From assembly GCA_003008705.1 (NCBI GenBank), contig PDUO01000008.1:1240001-1304000 (forward strand): 64,000 nucleotides of DNA. The letters run 5' to 3'. The notes under the pieces are model-generated. The model ran no database searches, was not told where the DNA came from, and saw only the letters and a list, made by a program, of their open reading frames with translations. This stretch comes from Pezicula radicicola. Lineage: Eukaryota > Ascomycota > Leotiomycetes > Helotiales > Dermateaceae. How positions within the stretch are numbered: position 1 is the first letter of the stretch; the number at the start of each line of letters is the position of its first letter. Both the position numbers and the translations under genes were made by a program. Shown piece by piece: positions 34,578 to 45,482 of the stretch.

Positions 34578-35493
34578 TTTGGTCTATGTTTCTCAATATC
34601 TGCCGCCTCTGGAGACGGCACCAACGCTCGTGAAATGAATAGCCTGTGGATATTGCCTGGTTCGCGTGTTTTCAGGGACTCGTAGGATACGTGTTGTACA
34701 AAGTTGTAGCTGCTTCGTGGCTTCAGCAAGAGTGAAAGATGTGCTTCAGCCTGCCCTCCATCGCAATTTTCTGAAAATTTGTGTGTGGCCCTCATTTAAC
34801 CCTTGCCCTCAGAGCCGCAAGGCTTTTCCAGGGCAAAAATTACGCTGATGCGTTGTGTTTTCCATCCTGCCCTCGAACGTTTATTGGATGTTGCGCCAAG
34901 GCAGACTGTGACGTCTGAACGCTCAAGGCTGCATAACACAGCGACCAAACCTGCCGGATTCAGCACCCAAAACCATAGTACTTAGGCATAATATGTTATA
35001 ATATAAAGAAAATGTGCATCTTGAGATGACAAAAGCTATTGCAATATGTTTCTCCACCATGTTATTGCGTTCTTTTTGCGTAAATTATGTGAGGTAATCC
35101 CATTGAGGATCCCAAATCAGCTCTGGAAGGAACCCTTATAAGGGGAGCAGATCTGGTACCCTGGCAAACTTGGTTAGGAAACTGTAGCCAGGGCACAGAG
35201 GGCTCTACCCAGGCTCTGCTCAGGCATGCTCACCCTCGGCTCAGGCTCTGCTCAGGTTTGCTCGCGCTCAGCTCAGGTTAAAGCAGCAACTGCTCACGTC
35301 CGGAGACTAAAACGGAACCAGCGAGGATGAGATTAGAGTCTGACTTTCGTGGTATTGATACTTCTCCTATCGTATAATAGTACTAAACTCACCCCGTCTT
35401 AAAATTTAATACTTAGAGTTATCGCGAGGGCACGAAATCTTGTTAAATGTGTTCTAGTCGGTTTGTGAATATTGTATTTTTATGAATTACCTG

Positions 35494-35532
35494 GTTGATT
35501 CATAAATGAATCTAGTTCATTCATGAATCAAC
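35494..35532. repeat. Imperfect inverted repeat (17-bp arms)
   Basis: The arms GTTGATTCATAAATGAA and TTCATTCATGAATCAAC pair at 16 of 17 positions around the 5-bp spacer TCTAG. It is AT-rich, and its function is unknown. Confidence 0.6.
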
Positions 35533-35589
35533 TATTCTACCTGAAAATATAAAGAATATTTCGGTAAAGAAGGTTTCCTTTACTAATAC

Positions 35590-35765
35590 TGTTGGGATCA
35601 CCAGGGTGAGTATACTCGTAAGAATATAGGTAGAACTAGTTTATATTGTAATAATTGATTGATAGATAGATGATATAGAATAGAAACGAATGCTACGATA
35701 TAAGTAGTCCTTGGCTACTTGGCTCGCTTATAGAACCTTGATAGTTCCGTACTATATTCCCAGCA
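35590..35765. mobile_element. Solo LTR copy 1 (about 176 bp)
   Basis: Starts TGTTGGGATCACC and ends TTCCCAGCA, so it has the TG...CA ends and short inverted termini of an LTR. It is flanked by AATAC and GATAC, a 4-of-5 match to a 5-bp target duplication. It is about 90% identical by eye to the copy at 43951-44128. No internal retrotransposon sequence is attached. Confidence 0.8.
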
Positions 35766-36470
35766 GATACTACTATAGTTTGTCTAGTATAATCTCGTAT
35801 AACAAGATCTAAGAAATCTATTAGTGCTCTACTTAATCCTTAAGACTTATATAGAAATATATAGTTGCTTTTATATAGGCGGAGACAATATATGTAGTTA
35901 TATTACGGCTAGATAGTTGGTTTATTTGTATTAGACCAATAGAGCTTATTATTTAGGAGCGAGTAAGCCTATTCATGAATTGATTTATTAACAAAGTAAT
36001 TAGGTAATTTACAAATGACTTGGTCCACCGGTAAATACAGTTAATTTAAAAATAGGGTTGATGATTCTTGAATAAACTAAGCCTATTTATGAATGAAAAA
36101 TATTCACGAACTAACTAGAACAAATCCTATATTCTAGGCAAATATGAGTATGAAGTAGGGACGTGGTTTGTCGATTATAAATGAGTAACTAGATAGTTAT
36201 ACTTGCTATGAACATTAAACTATCGAAACTACTCGTGAGCCATAAAGTGAGTAGAGCTTAAGCGACTTATATATAATCAAATGATTCTAGATAGGTGTGC
36301 TTATAGTTCTGGAAAGAGAACTGAGAAAATAGGCAATCTGAAAGCTATCTAAGGAGCAGATATTTCAGTATTCGTACTGTATAGGAGAGCCTGAATTAGG
36401 ATACGGTGATTCGATGTCTGAAGTTATGATAGTGGATCAAAGATTGGTTGCTCTTATTGACCCGCTTTAC

Positions 36471-37514
36471 TTATTGACTTCGAAACAGCGAGACCTCTTC
36501 ATCCGTAACTTCATCAATCAAACCCACCCAATCCTTATCCTTTGGCTCCCAACCCAGGCCCCGAAGTGCATCAGCTCTACTCCTACAACTTGCACCCCAA
36601 AGTAGGCCGCCATAGGGATTGATTGCTGATACTTGCTCAAGAGTAAGAGAGTCCAAGTCTGCACTATCAAGAGCGCCCAGCTGGACCATCCTCTTCGTGA
36701 CTTGCCCAACTTGCTCCGAAAAAGCCACCTCCGCCGTCTGGACGAAATAATACCCGTCTTCTCCAAACTTGATCACACCCTCCGCTTCTCCACTGCCACC
36801 ATCCAAGCCGTAGATCTTATCAAGAACGAATACAATTGCACTTGCAACGTCTCCCACTGACACCCAAGACCAAATGTTTGCGCCACCCAGCACAGTGAAC
36901 CCCTTCCCGCGCTTCATCACCTGCCTCGCATAATCGTTGGAGAAACTACCCGTCTTACCTGGACCTTTGCCTTTCCCTAGTATCTGGCACGAACTCAAAA
37001 TCACAGTCCGCACTCCGCTCTCCAATCCCGTGCGTACGATACTCTGCTCGAGCGCAGCATGCATTCTGTCCTTATCGAATGCGCGAATGGCATCCAAGTC
37101 CTGTGGATCGGTATCACTCCAGATCTTCTGAGCTGGCTGGCCAAGATTGAGGGCGGACATGTCGAGAACGTTGGTTATGCCGCTGATATGCACGAAGACA
37201 CCCTTCTTTGTGACAGTCGAAGCGAGGCCGGCAAGGATACTCGCCACTCCCTCATCGTTGTCCCCCGAGATATCAAGAACTAGATCTGCATCTGCTGAGG
37301 CGCGGAAAAGGTCGTCATGGGATGAGGAGTTAAGAGTGCCTATGAGAGGTACGATGTTGGGGTATGCTGATTTCAACTCGCGTGCTTGGTCGGAGTTGCG
37401 TACGAGTGCCGTTATTTTCGTGCTGGCTGGGAGAAGTGGAACGAGATGGGAGAGCAAAGTTCCTCCTAGGTAGCCCATGGCACCAGTTATGAAGATCGAC
37501 TCGGGAGCTGGCAT
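36471..37514 (-). CDS. NAD(P)-binding epimerase/dehydratase-like protein (cluster satellite)
   Basis: One exon of 347 residues, starting MPAPESIFITGAMGYLGG; the longer in-frame extension upstream of this ATG looks non-coding. The TGAMGYLGG motif and the following strand mark an extended-SDR/NmrA-like Rossmann fold. HISGITNV and VILSSCQILG strands, WVSVGDVASAIV and a C-terminal helix (RADALRGLGWEP) are typical of fungal NAD-dependent epimerase/dehydratase-family proteins. A canonical Tyr-x3-Lys is not obvious where expected, so catalysis may differ or be lost. A perfect CGGAATTCCG palindrome lies 229-238 bp upstream, which supports membership of the polyketide regulon despite the distance of about 15 kb from the PKS. 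Confidence 0.85.
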   Translation of the reverse strand: MPAPESIFITGAMGYLGGTLLSHLVPLLPASTKITALVRNSDQARELKSAYPNIVPLIGTLNSSSHDDLFRASADADLVLDISGDNDEGVASILAGLASTVTKKGVFVHISGITNVLDMSALNLGQPAQKIWSDTDPQDLDAIRAFDKDRMHAALEQSIVRTGLESGVRTVILSSCQILGKGKGPGKTGSFSNDYARQVMKRGKGFTVLGGANIWSWVSVGDVASAIVFVLDKIYGLDGGSGEAEGVIKFGEDGYYFVQTAEVAFSEQVGQVTKRMVQLGALDSADLDSLTLEQVSAINPYGGLLWGASCRSRADALRGLGWEPKDKDWVGLIDEVTDEEVSLFRSQ

Positions 37515-37742
37515 CTTGATACTAACAACTATCGTAGTGGTAAACGCAATTGAGGAATCGTGAATCGCTTGGACGTTGTTTTTAGTAGGAAATCCAATTA
37601 AGTAGTTCTGGTGAAATGTTCGGGAGGTAAGGTTTGGAAAAGTAAGCATATATAAGACGTCCTCTGGATCGGGTAAGAACATTATTAGCTGTTTTACTTG
37701 ATCTGGCAACGGGCTTCATGCGGATGCAAGTGATAATGGGAT

Positions 37743-37752
37743 CGGAATTCCG
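37743..37752. promoter_or_regulatory. Perfect CGGAATTCCG palindrome upstream of the epimerase-like gene
   Basis: This is a full 10-bp palindrome with intact CGG and CCG half-sites, 229-238 bp above the start codon at 37514. It is the best single match to the cluster consensus. Confidence 0.6.
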
Positions 37753-38034
37753 TGACTTAGCTAATATCCAAGCAGGGATCTCGTTTGAATTGTTAGCTGA
37801 CTTGACTCGAATCTATGAGACAGCCAGAGAACAAGTCATTACCACTATTGCTCCTCTCGCGACTGATGTAAATGGTTATTGAATATATCGTAAGCCGGAT
37901 ATAAGATACTTAGTTCTGAGCCTTCAATTGCGTTTATTTAAGTCACTCGAAAGGCAAGATTGGTCTAATTTAAAACTGTGCTCATTCATCTAGAGATGCA
38001 AAACTACTCTATGCAAAGCCGTGCCCTTCTCTGC

Positions 38035-38703
38035 TCAAATCAAATTATCGTAATCATGCTTCAAAGATCCCATGTCCAGTTTGATCTCCTTTCCATTGAT
38101 AGGCTTGAGAGGCTTAACATCCAGAAGAACAAAAAGCATCCGCCCTGGCTTATCTGGAGACAGATTGCGCCATTTATGCACTGTAGCTCTCTGAACCAAA
38201 ACGTCACCTGGGCGCATAATGCGCGTCTCTCCACTGTCAAGAGTAACTTCGAATTCGCCCACGATGACGGTGCCGTAGTCAATAGACATTGCTCGATGCA
38301 GAGGGGAGACAAGTCCTGGAGCAAAATCAATCATGCGAATGACTGATCCATGTGCCTCGTGAACACTTGGCTGCAATTCATCTGGTTAGCTTCAAGCTTC
38401 ATGTATAGTCACACGTATTTAGAAATATCGTACACGTATATCCCGTGCTCGAATCAAGTCAGCGTCATCCTCAAGGTCGACTTGGCTACCAGACGTGCTG
38501 TAGATGATATTTTGAACAGCCCGACCGTTGGCCATGAGGGAGTGATGAGCACCATTGTCGTAGGGAAGAAAAACCCCTTCACCGTTTTTATCGTGAGTAG
38601 TAATGTAGCGCTTGATATCAGGTAGTCCCTCGCCCGGAAACTTTGTGAAGGATCCTGGCTCTTTGTACTCCTCGGCTACGGTTGGAGGTCTTATGGCGGC
38701 CAT
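38035..38703 (-). CDS. Cupin-domain protein (cluster satellite)
   Basis: Two exons (38703-38434 and 38370-38035) give 201 residues. The second exon holds a conserved beta-barrel cupin: APGLVSPLHRAMSIDYGTVIVGEFEVTL for motif 1 (with His and Tyr near the metal site), then MRPGDVLVQRATVHKWRN for motif 2 with its His. Small fungal cupins of this kind occur in secondary-metabolite clusters, where some act as dioxygenases, isomerases or cyclases; the chemistry here is unknown. A perfect-core CGG-N4-CCG motif and a one-mismatch copy lie 156-195 bp upstream, so it is probably coexpressed with the PKS genes. The gene is transcribed in the same direction as the epimerase-like gene 0.5 kb downstream. 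Confidence 0.85.
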
Positions 38704-38858
38704 TATGGATGTCTGGAACTGAGCGTTTTTTTTTGGAGCACGATAAATGATGGATTTGAAAACTTATTGAATAGAAACCTTGGAATAGTAGGAACTATAT
38801 ATATGATTCTCGACAATTATTCTGAAAGTACCGAAATGGAGTTCGTGATTATAATATG

Positions 38859-38898
38859 CGGAGTTCCGTAGGTGTTTCAACGTCGGAGCGGAATTCCA
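38859..38898. promoter_or_regulatory. Paired cluster motifs upstream of the cupin gene
   Basis: CGGAGTTCCG at 38859-38868 and CGGAATTCCA at 38889-38898 lie 30 bp apart, about three helical turns, and 156-195 bp above the cupin start. The 12-mer GCGGAGTTCCGT around the first is identical to that upstream of the SnoaL-like gene. Confidence 0.6.
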
Positions 38899-39091
38899 TA
38901 GCTGACACCGGCGCCAAACCACAGTTCAGAAATTAGATATACCAGCGCGGTAAACAATTCCGATTAGTGCTAAATGCCTTCTAGAATATGCTGACTCCGT
39001 TCATCCTACCTGAAGACTCATTAAACTGCATACAATCGAGCATAGATACATTCATATGTTAATGAGTGAAAAACTAAGAGGCTCGGACTTT

Positions 39092-39545
39092 CAGCGCAGT
39101 GGACATAAGTCTGTGCTCCTACCCTATTTTACACCAAAACTCATACCTAACACTTCAAAGGTTTATAGTAAATAAGAGATAATTACTAAAAGTCTTTATA
39201 CTAGGCTTGTTTATTTAATAGTTACCTATATTTCTCTATTATTATATTAAAATTATAAGCAACTAGGATTACTTAAGAGAGATTAGAAGTTAGATAAATA
39301 TATAATTCACTAGGTTTATACTAAAAATCACTTATAAATTTACTATCCTAATCTATTTACTATTTCCTATAAGAACTAGTAGATATAATTAAAATCTAAT
39401 ATAGAAAAGTTGGCTTTAAATACTAAATATACTTTATACTTAAATTTTTAGGTATACTTATAGCCTAAGTTGAAGTTATATAAGTAGACGTAGGAGTGTT
39501 TTAGTGTAAAATAGGGTAGGAGCATAGACTTATGTCCACCCACTG
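39092..39545. mobile_element. MITE copy B, about 454 bp, inverted relative to copy A
   Basis: The right end, reverse-complemented, reads CAGTGGGTGGACATAAGTCT and continues like copy A at 9954 for well over 100 bp, including ACACTAAAACACTCCTA and the CTACTTATATAACTT stretch. TA follows the right end (39546-39547). The left end is slightly altered (CAGCGCAGTGGACATAAG) and lacks an obvious TA. The differences from copy A are mostly transitions. Non-coding. Confidence 0.82.
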
Positions 39546-39794
39546 TATGTAAATTCGCACTTTGCAGCGCTTCATTAGTTGATATTAGATACTAACTGAT
39601 AGTCTTATTTTGGACGGAAACTTGCAAGCAGAGAAAATTCCAACAGATTTCAAAGTGATTGGAACTTTTGTTAACTTTGCAACTCTGGAGATAGTCATGA
39701 TTTACAGATAATATGAATACTCGATATTACTCAAGTATTGATTGCGACGATTGATGGTAACCGTTTGGTGATTTTCCCCTTGACACTGTGAAGC

Positions 39795-42578
39795 TCAATC
39801 GTCTCGAATCATATTCCTCTGCCTCGTCAACTCTTCCCTGGCTTTCTTGGAAAGATCCGGGAACTCGCCAGCAAGCTTGTTAATGAGTTCCTCAGCTTTC
39901 TCTAACCTTTTCTGAGCAAACCTCCGCTTTAAAGCAGCCAACTCCTCTTGGAGGCTTGCATGAGATTCTAGCAGAGAAAGACTCAACATCTGGTCTGCAT
40001 ACCCCTCGAGCCGCTCAATCTGGGACCTCAAGTCGGCAATCTCGTCCTCGAATGATATGGTGGTGCTTGGGGTCGTGATATTCGAAGTTGTCCTCATAAT
40101 ACTTGTGTTGTCTGACTCATGGCCATCCGGGGCCACTCGCGATAAAGGGGAGGTAGTTGAGTTTCTATAACTTGAAGATTCTGTGCTGTATTGGCTGTGT
40201 GTACTCCCTAACAAACAGCTAATGCCTCTTGAGCTTTGTCCGTCTATACTCTCTGTGCATGAAGAACTTGCTGCCAAGTAGTCTTGGGCCATGATATTGA
40301 ATACGCATGGTTCAACTGAGGAGTCACGCAAACGACTAGTGGAGATTCGGGGTACGGGTGTAGGGAACATCAGCGGAACTTGAGACAAATTTTGGGGGGT
40401 TGGTAAGTTTGGTGCAGCTGTTACAGTCTCGTGAGCCAGCTCAACATCCGAAATATATCGAGGTCTGGTATAGGAGTTCTTAGAGATATCCGTATCGGAG
40501 ATTGGCGATGATATAGGGTGTCCTCTCTTTCTTCCCCTGGTGGGAGCTGCTGTCTCTTGATGGCCATTGGCTGCTTTTCCATTGTGCTTTCCCTGAAGAT
40601 AACATTAGTTTGAAATCATTTGAAAGATCGAAAATTGAAATACTCGTTTCTGGTCAAAGACATTATCTGCAAATCCGACTATTCTCCCCCGGGGATCAAC
40701 TGAAGCGAGTCTTCCTCTGGAAGATGGCTTGTCTCTTGGGGTATATGGATCCCGGAAATGGCAACACTAGATTGATATCAGACATCTTATATTGTTGCTC
40801 TTGTCATAAAAAGGTGGAGTGACGTCATACTCTACAGTTACATTTTTCCAAGCATTTCGGACACGTCCACAGCCAGTCAAGTGAAATACTGTGGAGATCG
40901 AAATGCCTATAAAGACTTCGGTAGCAGAAGAATGCTGAACAGTCTTGACATTGCTTTCCTTTCCACTCCAGATGTTCGACGCGGCACATGTGACAGAGAG
41001 CTGACTGTAATCCATTGTTTGTTAGATCTGTAAGTGCAAATCGTATCTGTGGAAGAAAACCTACGTCCGTACTCATGCGGGATTTTAACATGTGGTTTGC
41101 CACTGTAGCAATACCGGAATGGCTTCTTTTTGAATTAGAATGGCTAGGCTCCGATACAGAGGCCTGGAGATCCTTGAGGGCGTCCTTTAGCTCTTTCGTA
41201 GACCATAGTTGACTCCAGCTGAAACTCGACGGATGCTGGCAACTGCGGCCACGCACAAAGCACATCGGACACAAGTAGAAAGAACACTCATTACATGATA
41301 AATATTTGTTCCAGACTGCCAAACCACAGAAGTCGCAGGTTTGGGGTCCACAGCAAGTTTCCAGAGAAGGTTCGCTGAACAATCTATCCACGATTTCGTC
41401 ATCGTGAACCATGCGTTCAAAAACGCGTGTCAGCATGTTGATGTAGCGTTTTGGATAATGATATAACGAACGTCTCTGTAATATTTCAGAGACCAATTTC
41501 AAGCCAATTTTCGATTGGCTCGGTACGCAAAAGCGGTTATGCAACGGCTGGAGAAAACTCAACGTGGCTTCGATCGACCATGGGTGCAAAATTCTCGAGA
41601 AAACATTGACGGAGACTTGAGACTTGGTCTGGACCTGGTAAGCACAGGACGGCGGAAGGATAATCACATCACTATAATTCTGAGAATGAACATAGATGGG
41701 GAAGTCGGCAGCTCGAAGTTGCTCAGTGTCAAGTTCTATCCCCGTGAAGGGATTGTGACCCCTGGCTTCTAGGAACTCGTTGTACTTTGCTTGGCTTGCA
41801 ACATCTGTGCCAAAGCATAAAGACGCCTCGTCTATCATCAATTCAAAGTTAGCTATAGTGAAGATTCAACACCGAGTTGCATCGAGAATACAAACCATTG
41901 CCACCAACCAAGATGTTCGCAACTACCTTGCTATCTAGAGCGCGATGAAATCCAGAACTGGAAAGGTCAGTGTGTTCGACGTTTATCACTAAGAAAAGTG
42001 ACTTCTCTTAAACTTACCTTGAGCCTTGCGTGCCCACACAAACTGTAGCGTCACTTGTGCTCGGGGATTGTGCAAATGTCTTGCAGAACTCTGACCACGG
42101 GCTTTGAGACCCTAAGATTGGAAGCATACTGTCCAATTTTTCTGTCCACTCCGAAGGACACTGTGTTTCGACACGGCGACTTTTCGTCTGTAGTCCTGAA
42201 TTATTGAGGACTTGAAGGAAGGATTGTGTAGAGTCTTTGGTTATTCGGCCTGCACCGTAGTCTCTGATCTCGTCATCTAGCAGAAATATCAGTGCCACGC
42301 CCCTTCCTTTTCAATACCCATTTTCTCGATTAAATACTCTTACCATTACTACTCAGCATCTCGAACAAAGCCTTCCGGTTGAAGAACCGCTCGTCCCATC
42401 TATTTTCTGTTTGCAAATGCTGGATGACGAATGGCTCGCCAATCCTCAACAGGTCGTCAAGCCTTTCTTGGACATTAGATCTTTCCTTTTGCATCAAATC
42501 GACGATGGAGAAAGTGCGGCAAGGGACGAATGGCCAGCCGCTGCTGCAAAGGGCTTCTGCAGATGTACCTTCAGCCAT
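39795..42578 (-). CDS. JmjC-like protein with a 4CXXC-R1 zinc finger, probably catalytically degenerate
   Basis: Six exons (42578-42344, 42276-42018, 41956-41895, 41831-40831, 40766-40644, 40592-39795) give about 825 residues; an in-frame ATG at 42623 would add 15. A JmjC-type region runs from about residue 60 to 300, with an N-terminal GEPFVIQHL strand, PWSEFC and an ILPPSCAYQV strand. Cys-rich CDFC..CNEC..CPMC follows. Near residue 480-560 lies CHMC...CQDC...FFCYR...WTCPKCLEKCNCRCC, matching the zf-4CXXC_R1 domain found with fungal JmjC proteins. The splice at 40831/40766 completes this finger. The C terminus has a coiled coil (ADLRSQIERLEG..LEEL-like). The expected iron site HxD reads HRA (in GFHRALDS) and the distal His appears as Tyr (CAYQV), so demethylase activity is doubtful. 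It is likely nuclear. Confidence 0.78.
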
Positions 42579-42785
42579 GATGTAGACAACGAGAGACGGC
42601 GACAGTGGTCGTAGTGTGACCAAAGATGAAGGAAGAGACGATCACAATGAGTCGAATCTATAAGTGAGGCTTCATGATACGTCGATATTCTCATGTTGGT
42701 ATGTGGTACGTTGGATTACAGGTTGTGTAGTAATCGTCGGCTGCTGGTTAGTCCGTTCCGGAACCTCTCTACGTCGCGTTGCTTA

Positions 42786-42834
42786 TGCTTCTTAGAAGGA
42801 GGTACGACGGAGAAGAAGAGTTATCCCGGGGGGG
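42786..42834 (+). repeat. 49-bp inverted repeat, left arm
   Basis: TGCTTCTTAGAAGGAGGTAC and the bases after it up to CCCGGGGGG match the reverse complement of 47131-47179 with few mismatches, mostly G-to-A-type. The two arms face each other around 4.3 kb that includes the phosphotransferase gene. Confidence 0.7.
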
Positions 42835-43950
42835 AAAGTCGCTGGAAAATAGACTTTCTTGGCGTAAAACTTAGTACAATCATAGTAGTCTTTTTTTTCC
42901 TATTTGGGAGAAATAATCGAGGCCATTTTATGTAGAATTACAAGCAATTTTGCCTCAGGGAATACTACCTTAGGCTCTAAAATCGAATTGCCGGTATATA
43001 GGCACAGCAATTCGAACTAATATAGGCTCTGAAATCAAATTATATTATATTTGCTCCACACCATAGCCTTCTAAGAAGTCTCGTGAGCCCACCGGGCATC
43101 ACCAATATACGGGAGTGCGTCTTTGTAGAGGTTAAAATACTAGAAGAATAGCCGGGCTAAGGCTATATTACTATATTTCGTTGGGACCACTCCGGCTAAA
43201 GGACATTTCTTAGTTTCTATAGAAAGCCTTTCTTGAACTGGGCTTTCGGTGTGAGACAAACCCTCAACTTACTCAGTTTGGTCAACCCAGAATTATTCAA
43301 AACTCACGAGATACGAAGCAACTTCATAGAGATGGCTACTTGTCTTATTACTTCCTAGTCGTATTTGGGATACTTGAGAAATTCTTGTCAAAGGCGACCA
43401 ATGTATGGTGCACAGTCAGGCTTTATCAAACGCTTTGACAGACATCAAGTCATGCATCGACAGAGCCTTTCTTTCAAAAAGAGGCTGTCGCCAGTCAGGA
43501 CAGCTACATCGTTCAATTTTGTGCTTAATCTGTAAACTAATATGATGCCTTAGAGCACCAATTCTACTCGAAGTGAAAAGCGCACTCAAGAGGTCATCCC
43601 ACTGCTGCTTGAGACGAAATATACAACGCCAATTCGAAGAATATAGCTATAACCAGACGTAGCAACGCTATGTAATTTTCAGTACGGTAGAAACAAGCAA
43701 AGCTTGTTCAGCTACTACTTTGAGAGAAGGACAATATTGATCTTCAGAGAGTGTAACACTGCTTTTAGCAGTTTGAAAGAATTGATGGTTAGAGGTACAC
43801 ATCTAGTCCCAAAATACCAGGAAACCACATGTAACTGATTCCAAAACAGGACTGGGAATAGAGAAAATATAGAATGTATTTCAAATGTGGACAAGATATA
43901 TGTAATAGCAACATAATCAATAACAACATATATACTTTATATACTCTTTA

Positions 43951-44128
43951 TGTTAGGATCACTAGGGTGAGTATACTCGTAAGAATATAGGTAGAACTGG
44001 TTTGTATTGTAATAATTGATTGATAGATAGATGATACGGAATAGAAACGAATACTACGATATAAGTAGTCCTCGGCTACTTAGCTCGCTTGCAGAACCCT
44101 TTGGTAGTTCCGTACTACATTCCCAGCA
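43951..44128. mobile_element. Solo LTR copy 2 (178 bp) with perfect 5-bp target duplication
   Basis: Starts TGTTAGGATCACTAGGG and ends TTCCCAGCA. It is flanked on both sides by CTTTA (43946-43950 and 44129-44133), a perfect 5-bp target site duplication as left by an LTR retrotransposon integrase. No internal region is present, so it probably formed by LTR-LTR recombination. Confidence 0.88.
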
Positions 44129-45482
44129 CTTTATGATCTAAAAGCCTTATTGCAATGCAACAAATGATAGACAACTACTGCAACCCCAAAATAGGACTTC
44201 AAACAAAGAAAATACAGAAGCGCACTTTGTACTTGAAATATAGCCAAAATATACTCAAATAACACCAGATCCAACAACGAGATCTCTATATATATAGTCT
44301 CAATCTAGATTCCAGGCTCTCTTACCTAGATATAGATAGGTAACATTTACTTACATATTAATAAAAATACCCAACATATATTAATCATAATTTACTGTTG
44401 AATACAAAGTATATAGAAATAGATCTATTTCGTAATTCCCTTTACTCCTCATAGAATACTGTTAACGATATTTATAGCCACTATATATTACGTCTAATAA
44501 CCTCAATATTCAGCATTTACTCTATTCCTTTACTCCTAATACCACACACCCTTCTCTCTAACCCTCCCAACTCGATTCTTATCTCTACACTTCAAATACC
44601 TCTTACAATCTTTAAACCTTATTATACTATCATAAATAATCTAATATCTTACTAACTTAAGTCCAATTTAATTATTCTTCTTCTATAGTAAAGGAGATCG
44701 TTGTAACGGCATAGTAAAGACAGGGCAATTGAATGGGCTCCAATTGCTCTAACTAATATGGTTGCGTCGTCTCTGAAGAAGAAGAGGAGGAGGAGGAAGA
44801 AGAATAGGAGCAAGAGCAAGAAGTGGTAGGCTAGTGCCCACGTGACCCAAAAATCGTGGTGTCGGGCCTCCCACCTTGATCTTCACTTTGCCCTTGCTTC
44901 CTTTCTTTCTACAACCACATCACGACACTATAGCCTTTAGGATACGAACTTCCCTCCAACTTGAAATTAAGATACACACCTGCTTCCGTGTCTTAGATCC
45001 CGACTAGTCGCAAAAATGCCTCACAAATAGCAAGCCTATCGAATACCCTGTAAGACTTCATGCAACTGAATGTCGTCTCTGCCTGCGTTCAGATCGATCC
45101 TTCCGCGAAGGTAATATTAGCAAATACAAGAGAGTTGAAGTTATACATAAGTATTTCAATATACAAGAACCATTTGCATTTCATAGAATTCCTATATAGG
45201 ATTCATTCTCGTATTTGCGATTATATTTCGTGTGTTATTTACCAACTTCTGAATCCAAACACTTTTTTGCAGTCTTGGGTATATGTCTCGTTCTTTATGA
45301 GATTGTCTTCTAGCTAACAATTCAGCAATGTCTCGAGACAGCGAAACACGAACTCGTACTGTAGATCAAAGTCAACATCTCGATTCTAGAGATATTCTAC
45401 CTACGAATCTGACTTCCCAACTTTCGCCTCGGTTTACATTTGCTTCTCTGCAGCAAGTCTTTGAACGCATGCTCAGAAGAGG

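Larger units (their letters stand above)
34578..36470. other. AT-rich intergenic with a solo LTR and a hairpin
   Basis: Contains the kinase promoter region, a GCTCTGCTCAGG-type imperfect repeat at 35205-35280, an imperfect palindrome at 35494-35532 and a solo LTR at 35590-35765. Several further TTCATGAA-like words occur between 35950 and 36110. No gene is supported. Confidence 0.55.
42624..45482. other. Repeat-rich intergenic region
   Basis: About 2.9 kb with no supported gene. It holds one arm of a 49-bp inverted repeat (42786-42834), a solo LTR (43951-44128), AT-rich sequence at 44180-44700 and a purine-rich GAA/GAG tract at 44776-44822. Short frames near 45060 and 45328 just before the phosphotransferase gene show no motif and are treated as 5' flank. 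Confidence 0.55.

Noticed and set aside
40767..41015. 82-codon minus-strand frame overlapping the end of the large JmjC-like exon
   Set aside because: It is the shifted shadow of the zinc-finger exon; the spliced model restores the CNCRCC finger and explains the region.
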